Shown one piece after another: positions 37,260-50,369 of a stretch of DNA of 64,000 bases. Within the stretch, counting starts at the first letter, position 1, and each line of letters begins with the position of its first letter. Source of the stretch: Camelus bactrianus (lineage: Eukaryota; Chordata; Mammalia; Artiodactyla; Camelidae). The notes beneath the pieces were generated by a model. That model was not told the origin of the DNA. It saw only the letters and a list, made by a program, of their open reading frames with translations, and did not search any database. Location of the stretch: assembly GCF_048773025.1 (NCBI RefSeq), contig NC_133570.1, positions 26,386,001-26,450,000 on the forward strand, written 5' to 3'. The position numbers and the translations under genes are program-made.

Positions 37260-38590
37260 CTCAGAATTCCGGAACACGGCTGACTGTGTGGGTGAGGTTT
37301 AGGGCCGCACTCCACGCAGCTTCCTGGTGTCACAGGTGTTCCCTCGCAGGGGGAAGTCCGCTAATTACCTCCCTTGTCCATGGGGAGGCACTAGATGCTA
37401 CCTGCTTTTCCAGCCCAAAACCCGCCTTTCCCCGGCATCCCGCACAGGGAAGGACTGGGGGAAGACTCTCGAATCGCTCCTAGGAGATCCCGGGTGCTGC
37501 AGACAAAAGACGGAACCTCCCCACACTCAGAATCCCGGAACAAGGATGACTGTGTTGGAGAGGTTCGGGGCCGCCCTCCACGCAGCTGCCTGGTGTCACA
37601 GGTGTTCCCTGGCAGGGGGAAGTCCGCTAATTACCTCCCTTGTCCATGGGGAGGCACTAGATGCTACCTGCTTTTCCAGCCCAACCTCCTCCTTTCCTCG
37701 GCAGCCCGTACTGGGACGGACTGGGGGAAGACACTCGAAGGGCTCCTAGGAGATCCCGGGTGCTGCAGACAGAAGACGGAACCTCCCCACACTCAGAATT
37801 CCGGAACACGGCTGACTGTGTGGGTGAGGTTTAGGGCCGCACTCCACGCAGCTTCCTGGTGTCACAGGTGTTCCCTCGCAGGGGGAAGTCCGCTAATTAC
37901 CTCCCTTGTCCATGGGGAGGCACTAGATGCTACCTGCTTTTCCAGCCCAACCCCCGCCTTTTCCCCGGCAGCCCGCACAGGGAGGGACTGGGGGAAGACA
38001 CTCGAAGGGCTCCTAGGAGTTCCCGGGTGCTGCAGACAAAAGACGGAACCTCCCCACACTCAGAATCCCGGAACACGGCTGACTGTGTTGGAGAGGTTCG
38101 GGGCCGCCCTCCACGTAGCTGCCTGGTGTCACAGGTGTTCCCTGGCAGGGAGAAGTCCGCTAATTACCTCCCTTGTCCATGGGGAGGCACTAGATGCTTC
38201 CTGCTTTTCCAGCTCAACCTCCTCCTTTCCTCGGCAGCCCGCACTGGGACGGACTGGGGGAAGACACTCGAAGGGCTCGTAGGAGATCCCGGATGCTGCA
38301 GACAGAAGATGGAACCTCCCCACACTCAGAATTCCGGAACACGGGTGACTGTGTGGGTGAGGTTTAGGGCCGCACTCCACGCAGCTTCCTGGTGTCACAG
38401 GTGTTCCCTGGCAGGGGGAAGTCCGCTAATTACCTCCCCTGTCCATGGGGAGGCACTAGATGCTACCTGCGTTTCCAGCCAAACCCCCGCCTTTCCCCGG
38501 CAGCCCGCACAGGGAGGGACTGGGGGAAGACACTCGAAGGGCTCCTAGGAGATCCCGGGTCCTGCAGACATAAGACGGAACCTCCCCACA
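37260..38590 (+). repeat. Second tandem 5-mer, copy 1
   Basis: Five monomers repeated at an offset of 1331, one more than 5 x 266 because both copies carry the same extra T in CTTTTCCCCGG or ATTTTCCCCGG. Other marks: CCCAAAACCCGCC, GGGAAGGAC, CTCGAATCGCTCC, CTAGGAGTTCCCGGG, GATGCTTCCTGC and CAGCCAAACCCCC. Confidence 0.87.
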
Positions 38591-39921
38591 CTCAGAATTC
38601 CGGAACACGGCTGACTGTGTGGGTGAGGTTTAGGGCCGCACTCCACGCAGCTTCCTGGTGTCACAGCTGTTCCCTCGCAGGGGGAAGTCCGCTAATTACC
38701 TCCCTTGTCCATGGGGAGGCACTAGATGCTACCTGCTTTTCCAGCCCAAAACCCGCCTTTCCCCGGCAGCCCGCACAGGGAAGGACTGGGGGAAGACTCT
38801 CGAATCGCTCCTAGGAGATCCCGGGTGCTGCAGACAAAAGACGGAACCTCCCCACACTCAGAATCCCGGAACACGGATGACTGTGTTGGAGAGGTTCGGG
38901 GCCGCCCTCCACGCAGCTGCCTGGTGTCACAGGTGTTCTCTGGCAGGGGGAAGTCCGCTAATTACCTCCCTTGTCCATGGGGAGGCACTAGATGCTACCT
39001 GCTTTTCCAGCCCAACCTCCTGCTTTCCTCGGCAGCCCGCACTGGGACGGACTGGGGGAAGACACTCGAAGGGCTCCTAGGAGGTCCCGGGTGCTGCAGA
39101 CAGAAGACGGAACCTCCCCACACTCAGAATTCCGGAACACGGCTGACTGTGTGGGTGAGGTTTAGGGCCGCACTCCACGCAGCTTCCTGGTGTCACAGGT
39201 GTTCCCTCGCAGGGGGAAGTCCGCTAATTACCTCCCTTGTCCATGGGGAGGCACTAGATGCTACCTGCTTTTCCAGCCCAACCCCCGCATTTTCCCCGGC
39301 AGCCCGCACAGGGAGGGACTGGGGGAAGACACTCGAAGGGCTCCTAGGAGTTCCCGGGTGCTGCAGACAAAAGACGGAACCTCCCCACACTCAGAATCCC
39401 GGAACACGGCTGACTGTGTTGGAGAGGTTCGGGGCCGCCCTCCACGCAGCTGCCTGGTGTCACAGGTGTTCCCTGGCAGGGAGAAGTCCGCTAATTACCT
39501 CCCTTGTCCATGGGGAGGCACTAGATGCTTCCTGCTTTTCCAGCCCAACCTCCTCCTTTCCTCGGCAGCCCGCACTGGGACGGACTGGGGGAAGACACTC
39601 GAAAGGCTCCTAGGAGAACCCGGGTGCTGCAGACAGAAGACGGAACCTCCCCACAATCAGAATTCCGGAACACGGGTGACTGTGTGGGGGAGGTTCGGGG
39701 CCGCCCTCCACGCAGCTGCCTGGTGTCACAGGTGTTCCCTGGCAGGGGGAAGTCCGCTAATTACCTCCCCTGTCCATGGGGAGGCACTAGATGCTACCTG
39801 CGTTTCCAGCCAAACCCCCGCCTTTCCCCGGCAGCCCGCACAGGGAGGGACTGGGGGAAGACACTCGAAGGGCTCCTAGGAGATCCCGGGTGCTGCAGAC
39901 ATAAGACGGAACCTCCCCACA
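38591..39921 (+). repeat. Second tandem 5-mer, copy 2
   Basis: Direct copy of 37260-38590 with the same extra base (near 39290 against 37958). The longest open frames of the window (295 codons) start near 37395 and 38726 because the extra base removes a frame shift in each copy. Confidence 0.87.
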
Positions 39922-42900
39922 CTCAGAATTCCGGAACACGGCTGACTGTGTGGGTGAGGTTTAGGGCCGCACTCCACGCAGCTTCCTGGTGTCACAGGTG
40001 TTCCATGGCAGGGGGAAGTCCGCTAATTACCTCCCTTGTCCATGGGGAGACACTAGATGCTACCTGCGTTTCCAGCCAAACCCCCGCCTTTCCCGGCAGC
40101 CCGCACAGGGAGGGACTGGGGGAAGACACTCGAAGGGCTCCTAGGAGATCCCGGGTGCTGCAGACATAAGACGGAACCTCCCCACACTCAGAATTCCGGA
40201 ACACGGCTGACTGTGTGGGTGAGGTTTAGGGCCGCACTCCACGCAGCTTCCTGGTGTCACAGGTGTTCCATGGCAGGGGGAAGTCCGCTAATTACCTCCC
40301 TTGTCCATGGGGAGGCACTAGATGCTACCTGCTTTTCCAGCCCAACCCCTGTCTTTCCCAGGCAGCCCGCACAGGGAGGGACTGGGGGAAGACACTCGAA
40401 GGGCTCCTAGGAGATCCCGGGTGCTGCAGACAAAAGACGGAACCTCCCCACACTCAGAATTCCGGAACACGGCTGACTGAGTTGGAGAGGTTCGGGGCCG
40501 CCCTCCACGCAGCTGCCTGGTGTCACAGGTGTTCCCTGGCAGGGAGAAGTCCGCTAATTACCTCCCTTGTCCATGGGGAGGCACTAGATGCTACCTGCTT
40601 TTCCAGCCCAACCTCCTCCTTTCCTCGGCAGCCCGCACTGAGACGGACTATGGGAAGACACTCGAAGGGCTCCTAGGAGATCCCGGGTGCTGCAGACAAA
40701 AGACGGAACCTCCCCACACTCAGAATTCCGGAACACGGCTGACTGTGTGGGGGAGGTTCGGGGCCGCTTCCACGCAGCTGCCTGGTGTCACAGGTGTTCC
40801 CTGGCAGGGGGAAGTCCGCTAAATACCTCCCTTGTCCATGGGGAGGCACAAGATGCTACCTGCTTTTCCAGCCCAACCCCCGCCTTTCCCCGGCAGCCCG
40901 CACAGGGAGGGACTGGGGGAAGGCACTCGAAAGGCGCCTAGGAGATCCCGGGTGCTGCAGACAGAAGACGGAACCTCCCCACACTCAGAATTCCGGAAAA
41001 CGTGTTACTGTGTGGGTGAGGTTTAGGGCCGCACTCCACGCAGCTTCCTGGTGTCACAGGTGTTCCCTGGCAGGGGGAAGTCCGCTAATTACCTCCCTTG
41101 TCCATGGGGAGGCACTAGATGCTACCTGATTTTCCAGCCCAACCTCCTCCTTCCCTCGGCCGCCCGCACTGGGACGGACTGGGGGAAGACACTCGAAGGG
41201 CTCCTAGTAGATCCCGAGTGCTGCAGACAGAAGACGGAACCTCCCCACACTCAGAATCCCGGAACACGTCTGACTGTGTGGGTGAGGTTTAGGGCCGCCC
41301 TCCACCCAGCTTCCTGGTGTCACAGGTGTTCCCTGGCAGGGGGAAGTCCGCTAATTACCTCCCTTGTCCATGGGGAGGCACTAGATGCTACCTGCGTTTC
41401 CAGCCCAATCCCCGCCATTCCCCGGCAGCCCGCACAGGGAGGGACTGGGGGAAGACACTCGAAGGGCTCCTAGGAGATCCCGGGTGCTGCAGACATAAGA
41501 CGGAACCTCCCCACACTCAGAATTCCGGAACATGGCTGACTGTGTGGGTGAGGTTTAGGGCCGCACTCCACGCAGCTTCCTGGTGTCACAGGTGTTCCCT
41601 GGCAGGGGGAAGTCCGCTAATTACCTCCCTTGTCCATGGGGAGGCACTAGATGCTACCTGCTTTTCCAGACCAACCCCCGCCTTTCCCAGGCAGCCCGCA
41701 CAGGGAGGGACTGGGGGAAGACACTCGAAGGGCTCCTAGGAGATCCCGGGTGCTGCAGACAAAAGACGGAACCTCCCCACACTCAGAATCCCGAAACACG
41801 GCTGACTGTGTTGGAGAGGTTCGGGGCCGCCCTCCACGCACCTGCCTGGTGTCACAGGTGTTCCCTGGCAGGGGGAAGTCCGCTAATTACCTCCCTTGTC
41901 CATGGGGAGGCACTAGATGCTACCTGCTTTTCCAGCCCAACCCCCGCCGTTCCCCGGCAGCCCGTACAGTGAGGGACTGGGGGAAGACACTCGAAGGGCT
42001 CCTAGGAGATCCCGGGTCCTGCAGACAAAAGACGGAACCTCCCCACACTCAGAATCACGGAACACGGATGACTGTGTTGGAGAGGTTCGGGGCCGCCCTC
42101 CACGCAGCTGCCTGGTGTCACAGGTGTTCCCTGGCAGGGGGAAGTCCGCTAATTACCTCTCTTTTCCATGGGGTGGCACAAGATGCTACCTGCATTTCCA
42201 GGCCAACCTCCGCCATTCCCCGGCAGCCCGCACAGGGAGGGACTCGGGGAAGACACTCGAAAGGCTCCTAGGTGAACCCGGGTGCTGCAGACAAAAGACG
42301 GAACCTCCCCACACTCAGAATCACGGAACACGGATGACTGTGTTGGAGAGGTTCGGGGCCGCCCTCCACGCAGCTGCCTTGTGTCACAGGTGTTCCCTGG
42401 CAGGTGGATGTCCGCTAAATACCTCCCCTGTCCATGGGGAGGCACTAGATGCTACCTGCGTTTCCAGCACAACCCCCTGCTTTCCCCGGCAGCCCGCACA
42501 GGGAGGGACTCTGGGAAGACACTAGTAGGGCTCCTAGGAGATCCCGGGTTCTGCAGACAGAAGACGGAACCTCCCCACACTCAGAATTCCGGAACACGTG
42601 TGACTGTGTGGGTGAGGTTTAGGGCCGCACTCCACGCAGCTTCCTGGTGTCACAGTTGTTCCCTGGCAGGGGGAAGTCCGCTAATTACCTCCCTTGTCCA
42701 TGGGGAGGCACTAGATGCTACCTGCTTTTCCAGCCCAACCCCCGCCGTTCCTCGGCAGCCCGCACTGGGTCGGACTGGGGGAAGACACTCGAAGGGCTCC
42801 TAGGAGATCCCGGGTGCTGCAGACAGAAGACGGAACCTCCCCACACTCAGAATTCCGGAACACGGCTGACTGTGTGGGGGAGGATCGGGGCCGCCCTCCA

Positions 42901-43400
42901 CGCAGCTACCTGGTGTCACAGGTGTTCCCTGGCAGGGAGAAGTCCGCTAATTACCTCCCCTGTCCATGGGGAGGCACTAGATGCTACTTGCGTTTCCAGC
43001 CCAACCCCCTCATTTCCTCGGCAGCCCGCACTGAGTCGGACTGGGGGAAGACACTCGAAGTGCTCCTAGGAGATCCCGGTTGCTGCAGACAAAAGACGGA
43101 ACCTCCCCACACTCAGAATTCCGGAACACGGCTGACTGTGTGGGGGAGGTTCGGGGCCGCCCTCCACGCAGCTGCCTGGTGTCACAGGTGTTCCCTGGCA
43201 GGGGGAAGTCCGCTAATTACCTCCCCTGTCCATGGGGAGGCACTAGATGCTACCTGCATTTCCAGCCCAACCTCCGCCATTCCACGGCAGCCCGCACAGG
43301 GAGGGACTCTGGGAAGACACTCGAAGGGCTCCTAGGTGAACCCGGGTGCTGCAGACATAAGACGGAACCTCCCCACACTCAGAATTCCGGAACACGGATG
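39922..43400 (+). repeat. Mixed monomers, 39.9-43.4 kb
   Basis: About 13 monomers, mostly class C, class D and CCCAACCTCCTCC units. Two neighbouring units share GTTCCATGGCAGG (near 40003 and 40269), a single-monomer duplication. A 1-nt loss occurs near 40090 and another near 40760 (GCCGCTTCCACG). No other sequence is present. Confidence 0.85.
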
Positions 43401-43539
43401 ACTGTGTGGGGGAGGTTCGGGGCCGCCCTCCACGCAGCTGCCTTGGGTCACAGGTGTTCCCTGGCAGGTGGAAGTCCGCTAAATACCTCCCCTGTCCATG
43501 GGGAGGCACTAGATGCTACCTGCGTTTCCAGCACAACCC

Positions 43540-43990
43540 CCTCCTTTCTCTGGCTGTCCGCACTGGGAGGGACTCGGGGAAGAATCTCGAAGGGCTCCTA
43601 GGAGATTCCGGGTGCTGCAGACAGAAGACGGAACCTCCCCACACTCAGAATTCCGGAACACGGCTGACTGTGTGGGGGAGGTTCGGGGCCGCCCTCCACG
43701 CAGCTGCCTGGTGTCACAGGTGTTCCCTGGCAGGGAGAAGTCCGCTAATTACCTCCCCTGTCCATGGGGAGGCACTAGATGCTACCTGCGTTTCCAGCCC
43801 AACCCCCTCCTTTCCTCGGCAGCCCGCACTGTGACTGACTGGGGGAAGACACTCGAAGGGCTCCTAGGAGATCCCGGGTGCTGCAGACAGAAGACGGAAC
43901 CTCCCCACACTCAGAATTCCGGAACACGCGTGACTGTGTGGGTGAGATTTAGGGCCGCACTCCACGCAGCTTCCTGGTGTCACAGGTGTT
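43540..43990 (+). repeat. Higher-order block 9, copy 1
   Basis: Matches 46729-47179 at an offset of 3189 (12 units minus 3). Marks: CTGGCTGTCCGC, GAAGAATCTCG, GGAGATTCCGGG, GCACTGTGAC and GGTGAGATTTAGG. The adjoining CCCTACCTCCGCC unit matches near 47.5 kb at 13 units instead. Confidence 0.82.
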
Positions 43991-44579
43991 CCCTGGCAGG
44001 GGGAAGTCCGCTAATTACCTCCCTTGTCCATGGGGAGGCACAAGATGCTACCTGCTTTTCCAGCCCTACCTCCGCCATTCCCCGGCAGCCCGCACAGTGA
44101 GGGACTGGGGGAAGACTCTCGAAGGGCTCCTAGGTGAACCCGGGTGCTGCAGACATAAGACGGAATCTCCCCACACTCAGAATTCCGGAACCCGGATGAC
44201 TGTGAGGGGGAGGTTCGGGGCCGCCGTCCACGCAGCTGCCATGTGTCACAGGTGTTCCCTGGCAGGTGGAAGTCCGCTAATTACCTCCCCTGTCCATGGG
44301 GAGGCACTAGATGCTACCTGCGTTTCCAGCCCAACCCCCTCCTTTCTCTGGCTGCCCGCACTGGGAGGGACTCTGGGAAGACACTCGAAGGGCTCCTAGG
44401 AGATCCCGGGTGCTGCAGACAGAAGACGGAACCTCCCCACACTCAGAATTCCGGAACACGGCTGACAGTGTGGGGGAGGTTCGGGGCCGCCCTCCACGCA
44501 GCTGCCTGGTGTCACAGGTGTTCCCTGGCAGGGGGAAGTCCGCTAATTACCTCCCCTGTCCATGGGGAGGCACTAGATG

Positions 44580-45111
44580 CTACCTCCGTTTCCAGCCCAA
44601 CCTCCTCCTTTAGTAGGCAGCCCGCATTGGGACGGACTGGGGGAAGACAATCGAAGGGCTCCTAGGAGATCCGGGGTGCTGCAGACAGAGGACGGAACTT
44701 CCCCACACTCAGAATTCCGGAAGACGGTTGACTGTGTGGGGGAGGTTCGGGGCCGACCTCCAAGCAGCTGCCTGGTGTCATAGGTGTTCCCTGGCAGGGG
44801 GAAGTCCGCTAATTACCTCCCCTGTCCATGGGGAGGCACTAGATGCTACCTCCGTTTCCAGCCCAACCTCCTCCTTTAGTAGGCAGCCCGCACTGGGACG
44901 GACTGGGGGAAGACAATCGAAGGGCTCCTAGGAGATCCGGGGTGCTGCAGACAGAGGACGTAACTTCCCCACACTCAGAATTCCGGAAGACGGTTGACTG
45001 TGTGGGGGAGGTTCGGTACCGACCTCCACGCAGCTGCCTGGTGTCACAGGTGTTCCCTGGCAGAAGGAAGTCCGCTAATTACCTCCCCTGTCCATGGGGA
45101 TGCACTAGATG
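44580..45111 (+). repeat. Adjacent twin monomers
   Basis: Two neighbouring units share CTACCTCCGTTTCC, CTTTAGTAGGCAGCC, GACAATCGAAGG, GATCCGGGGTGC, CAGAGGACG, AACTTCCCC and GGAAGACGGTTG. They look like a single-monomer duplication. The twins also share loss of the SmaI site (CCGGGG). Confidence 0.88.
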
Positions 45112-46728
45112 CTACCTGCGTTTCCATCACAACCCCCGCCTTTCTCTGGCTGCCCGCACTGGGAGGGACTCGGGAAGACTCTCGAAGGGCTCCTAGGAGA
45201 TCCCGGGTGCTGCAGACAGAAGACGGAACCTCCCCACACTCAGAATTCCGGAACACGGCTGACTGTGTGGGGGAGGTTCGGGGCCGCCCTCCACGCAGCT
45301 GCCTGGTGTCACAGGTGTTCCCTGGCAGGGGGAAGTCCGCTTATTACCTCCCTTGTCCATGGGGAGGCACTAGATGCTACCTGCTTTTTCAGCAAACCCT
45401 CGCCTTTCCCCGGCAGCCCGCACAGGGAGGGACTGGGGGAAGACACTCGAAGGGCTCCTAGGAGATCCCGGGTGCTGCAGACAAAAGACGGAACCTCCCC
45501 ACACTCAGAATTCCGGAACACGGATGACTGTGTGGGGGAGGTTCGGGGCCGCTTTCCACGCAGCTGCCTTGTGTCAGAGGTGTTCCCTGGCAGGTGAAAG
45601 TCCGCTAAGTACCTCCCCTGTCCATGGGGAGGCACTAGATGCTACCTGCGTTTCCAGCACAACCCCCTCCTTTCCCCGGCAGCCCGCACAGTGAGGGACT
45701 CTGGGAAGACACTCGAAGGGCTCCTAGGAGAACCCGGGTGCTGCAGACAGAAGACGGAACCTCCCCACACTCAGAATTCCGGAACACGGCTGACTGTGTG
45801 GGGGAGGTTCGGGGCCGCCCAACACGCAGCTGCCTGGTGTCACAGGTGTTCCCTGGCAGGGGGAAGTCCGCTAATTACCTCCCTTGTCCATGGGGAGGCA
45901 CATGATGCTACCTGCTTTTCCAGCCCAACCCCCTCCTTTCCTCGGCAGCCCGCACTGGGACGGACTGGGGGAAGACACTCGAAGGGCTCCTAGGAGATCC
46001 CGGGTGCTGCAGACAGAAGACGGAACCTCCCCACACTCAGAATACCGGAACACGGGTGACTGTGTGGGTGAGATTTAGGGCCGCACTCCATGCAGCTTCC
46101 TGGTGTCACAGGTGTTCCCTGGCAGGGGGAAGTCCGCTAATTACCTCCCTTGTCCATGGGCAGGCACTAGATGCTACCTGCTTTTCCAGCCCAACCCCCG
46201 ACATTCCCCGGCAGCCCGCACAGGGAGGGACTGGGGGAAAATATTCGAAGGGCTCCTAGGAGATCCCGGGTGCTGCAGACAAAAGACGGAACCTCCCCAC
46301 AATCAGAATCCCGGAACACGGCTGACAGTGTTGGAGAAGTTCGGGGCCGCACTCCACGCAGCTGCCTGGTGTCACAGGTGTTCCCTGGCAGGGGGAAGTC
46401 CGCTAATTACCTCCCTTGTCCATGGGGAGGCACAAGATGCTACCTGTTTTCCAGCCCTACCCCCGCCATTCCCCGGCAGCCCGCACAGGGAGGGACTGGG
46501 GGAAGACTCTCGAAGGGCTCCTAGGTGAACCCCGGTGCTGCAGACATAAGACGGAACCTCCCAACACTCAGAATTCCGGAACACGGATGACTGTGAGGGG
46601 GAGGTTCGGGGCCGCCCTCCACGCAGCTGCCATGTGTCACAGGTGTTCCCTGGCAGGTGGAAGTCCGCTAATTACCTCCCCTGTCCATGGGGAGGCACTA
46701 GATGCTACCTGCGTTTCCAGCCCAACCC

Positions 46729-47179
46729 CCTCTTTTCTCTGGCTGTCCGCACTGGGAGGGACTCGGGGAAGAATCTCGAAGGGCTCCTAGGAGATTCCGG
46801 GTGCTGCAGACAGAAGACGGAACCTCCCCACACTCAGAATTCCGGAACACGGCTGACTGTGTGGGGGAGTTTCGGGGCCGCCCTCCACGCAGCTGCCTGG
46901 GGTCACAGGTGTTCCCTGGCAGGGAGAAGTCCGCTAATTACCTCCCCTGTCCATGGGGAGGCACTAGATGCTACCTGCGTTTCCAGCCCAACCCCCTCCT
47001 TTCCTCGGCAGCCCGCACTGTGACGGACTGGGGGAAGACACTCGAAGGGCTCCTAGGAGATCCCGGGTGCTGCAGACAGAAGACGGAACCTCCCCACACT
47101 CAGAATTCCGGAACACGGGTGACTGTGTGGGTGAGATTTAGGGCCGCACTCCACGCAGCTTCCTGGTGTCACAGGTGTT
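46729..47179 (+). repeat. Higher-order block 9, copy 2
   Basis: Copy of 43540-43990. The 3-nt deficit against 12 x 266 equals the three single-base losses seen near 45166, 45388 and 46446. Confidence 0.82.
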
Positions 47180-49450
47180 CCCTGGCAGGGGGAAGTCCGC
47201 TAAATACCTCCCTTGTCCATGGGGAGGCACTAGATGCTACCTGCATTTCCAGCCCAACCCCCGACATTCCCGGGCAGCCCGCACAGGGAGGGACTGGGGG
47301 AAAACACTCGAAGGGCTCCTAGGAGATCCCGGGTGCTGCAGACAAAAGACGGAACCTCCCCACACTCAGAATCTCGGAACACGGCTGACAGTGTTGGAGA
47401 GGTTCGGGGCCGAACTCCACGCAGCTGCCTGCTGTCACAGGTGTTCCCTGGCAGGGGGAAGTCCGCTAATTACCTCCCTTGTCCATGGGGAGGCACAAGA
47501 TGCTACCTGCTTTTCCAGCCCTACCTCCGCCATTCCCCGGCAGCCCGCACAGTGAGGGACTGGGGGAAGACTCTCGAAGGGCTCCTAGGTGAACCCGGGT
47601 GCTGCAGACATAAGACGGAATCTCCCCACACTCAGAATTCCGGAACCCGGATGACTGTGAGGGGGAGGTTCGGGGCCGCCCTCCACGCAGCTGCCATGTG
47701 TCACAGGTGTTCCCTGGCAGGTGGAAGTCCGCTAATTTCCTCCCCTGTCCATGGGGAGGCACTAGATGCTACCTGCGTTTCCAGCCCAACCCCCTCCTTT
47801 CTCTGGCTGCCCGCACTGGGAGGGACTCGGGGAAGAATCTCGAAGGGCTCCTAGGAGATCCCGGGTGCTGCAGACATAAGACGGAACCTCCCCTCACTCA
47901 GAATTCCGGAACACGGGTGACTGTGTGGGTGAGGTTTAGGGCCGCCCTCCACACAGATTCCTGGTGTCACAGGTGTTCCCTGGCAGGGGGAAGTCCGCTA
48001 ATTACCTCTCTTGTCCATGGGGAGGCACTAGATGCTACCTGCTTTTCCAGCCCTACCCCCGACTTTCCCCGGCAGCCCGCACAGGGAGGGACTGGGGGAA
48101 AACACTCGAAGGGCTCCTAGGAGATCCCGGGTGCTGCAGAAAAAAGACGGAACCTCCCCACACTCAGAATCCCGGAACACGGATGACTGTGTGGGGGAGG
48201 ATCGGGGCCGCTTTCCACGCAGCTGCCTTGTGTCACAGGTGTTCCCTGGCAGGTGGAAGTCCGCTAGTTACCTCCCCTGTCCATGGGGAGGCACTAGATG
48301 CTACCTGCGTTTCCAGCAAAACCCCCTCCTTTCCCCGGCAGCCCGCACAGTGAGGGACTCTGGGAAGACACTCGAAGGGCTCCTAGGAGAACCCGGGTGC
48401 TGCAGACATAAGACGGAACCTCCCGACAATCAGAATTCCAGAACACGGCTGACTGTGCGGGGGAGGTTCGGGGCCGCCCTCCACGCAGCTGCCTGGTGTC
48501 ACAGGTGTTCCCTGGCAGAGAGAAGTCCGCTAATTACCTCCCCTGTCCATGGGGAGGCACTAGATGCTACCTGTGTTTCCAGCCCAACCCCCTCCTTTCC
48601 TCGGCAGCCCGCACTGGGACGGACTGGGGGAAGACACTCGAAGGGCTCCTAGGAGATCCCGGGTGCTGCAGACAGAAGACGGAACCTCCCCACACTCAGA
48701 ATTCCGGCACACGTGTGACTGTGTCGGGGAGGTTTAGGGCCGCACTCCACGCAGCTTCCTGGTGTCACAGGTGTTCCCTGGCAGGGGGAAGTCCCCTAAT
48801 TACCTCCCTTGTCCATGGGGAGGCACTAGATGCTACCTGCTTTTCCAGCCCAACCCCCGCCGTTCCCCGGCAGCCCGCACAGGGAGGGACTGGGGGAAGA
48901 CACTCGAAGGGCTCCTAAGAGATCCCGGTTGCTGCAGACAAAAGACGGAACCTCCCCACACTCAGAATCCCGGAACACGGCTGACAGTGTTGCAGAGGTT
49001 CGGGGCCGCCTTCCACGCAGCTGCCTGGTGTCACAGGTGTTCCCTGGCAGGGGGAAGTCCGCTAATTAACTCCCTTGTCCATGGGGAGGCACAAGATGCT
49101 ACCTGCTTTTCCAGCCCATCCTCCGCCAATCCCCAGCAGCCCGCACAGTGAGGGACTGGGGGAAGACACTCGAAGGTCTCCTAGGTGAACCCGGGTTCTG
49201 CAGACATAAGACGGAACCTCCCCACACTCAGTATTCCGGAACACGGATGACTGTGTGGGGGAGGTTCGGGGCCGCCCTCCACGCAGCTGCCTGGTGTCAC
49301 AGGTGTTCCCTGGCAGGTGGAAGTCCGCTAATTACCTCCCCTGTCCATGGGGAGGCACTAGATGCTACCTGCGTTTTAGCACAACCCCCTCCTTTCCCCG
49401 GCAGCCCGCACAGGGAGGGACTCAGGGGAGACACTCGAAGGGCTCCTAGG
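47180..49450 (+). repeat. Mixed monomers, 47.2-49.45 kb
   Basis: About 8.5 monomers of several classes, including units with CTGTGAGGGGGAGG, GCTGCCATGTG, CCCTACCCCCGAC and a 1-nt-short GCGTTTTAGCAC near 49376. No other sequence is present. Confidence 0.85.
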
Positions 49451-49451
49451 A

Positions 49452-49717
49452 GATCCCGGGTGCTGCAGACAGAAGACGGAACCTCCCCACACTCAGAATT
49501 CCGGAACACGGGTGACTGTGTGGGTGAGGTTTAGGGCCGCCCTCCACACAGCTTCCTGGTGTCACAGGTGTTCCCTGGTAGGGGGAAGACCGCTAATTAC
49601 TTCCCCTGTCCATGGGGAGGCACTAGATGCTACCTGAGTTTCCAGCACAACCACCGCCTTTCCCCGGCAGCCCGCAGAGGGAGGGATTCGGGGAAGACAC
49701 TCGAAGGGCTCCTAGGA
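49452..49717 (+). repeat. Monomer class F exemplar (CCACACAG, GACCGC, ATTACTT, GAGTTTCC)
   Basis: This is a rare divergent class: CCTCCACACAGCTTCC, CCTGGTAGGGGGAAGACC, TAATTACTTCCCC, CTGAGTTTCCAG and CCCGCAGAGGGAGGGATTC. Relatives lie at about 35.1-35.36 kb (more diverged), 50.25-50.51 kb and, as the right half of a hybrid, at about 54.37-54.5 kb. Confidence 0.8.
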
Positions 49718-50369
49718 GATCCCGGGTGCTGCAGACAGAAGACGGAACCTCCCCACACTCAGAATTCCGGAACACGGCTGACTGTGTGGGGGAGGTTCGG
49801 GGCCGCCCTCCACGCAGCTGACTGGTGTCACAGGTGTTCCCTGGCAGGGGGAAGTCCGCTAATTACCTCCCTTGTCCATGGGGAGGCACAAGATGCTACC
49901 TGCTTTTCCAGCCCAACCCCCGCCTTTCCCCGGAAGCCCGCACAGGGAGGGACTGGGGGAAGACACTCGAAAGGCTCCTAGGAGAACCCGGGTGCTGCAG
50001 ACAGAAGACGGAACTTCCCCACAATCAGAATTTCGGAACACGGCTGACTGTGTGGGGGAGGTTCGGGGCCAACCTCCACGCAGCTGCCTGGTGTCACAGG
50101 TGTTCCCTGGCAGGGGGAAGTCCGCTAATTACCTCCCCTGTCCATGGGGAGGCACTAGATGCTACCTGCGTTTCCATCCCAACCCCCGCCATTCTCTGGC
50201 TGCCCGCACAGGGAGGGACTCGGGGAAGACTCTCGAAGGGCTCCTAGGAGATCCCGGGTGCTGCAGACAGAAGACGGAACCTCCCCACACTCAGAATTCC
50301 GGAACACGGGTGACTGTGTGGGTGAGGTTTAGGGCCGCCCTCCACACAGCTTCCTGGTGTCACAGGTGT

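Noticed and set aside
37395-38282. Open reading frames of up to 295 codons, and hundreds of 60-230 codon frames, rich in Pro, Gly, Arg and Cys
   Set aside because: The 266-bp unit shifts frame by two at each copy, so each frame reads all three phases of the same satellite until a stop in CCTAGG, CACTAG or GCTAAT. Single-base indels alter the frames freely, many starts are GTG, and no domain or codon-level conservation is seen. These are composition-driven frames, not genes.
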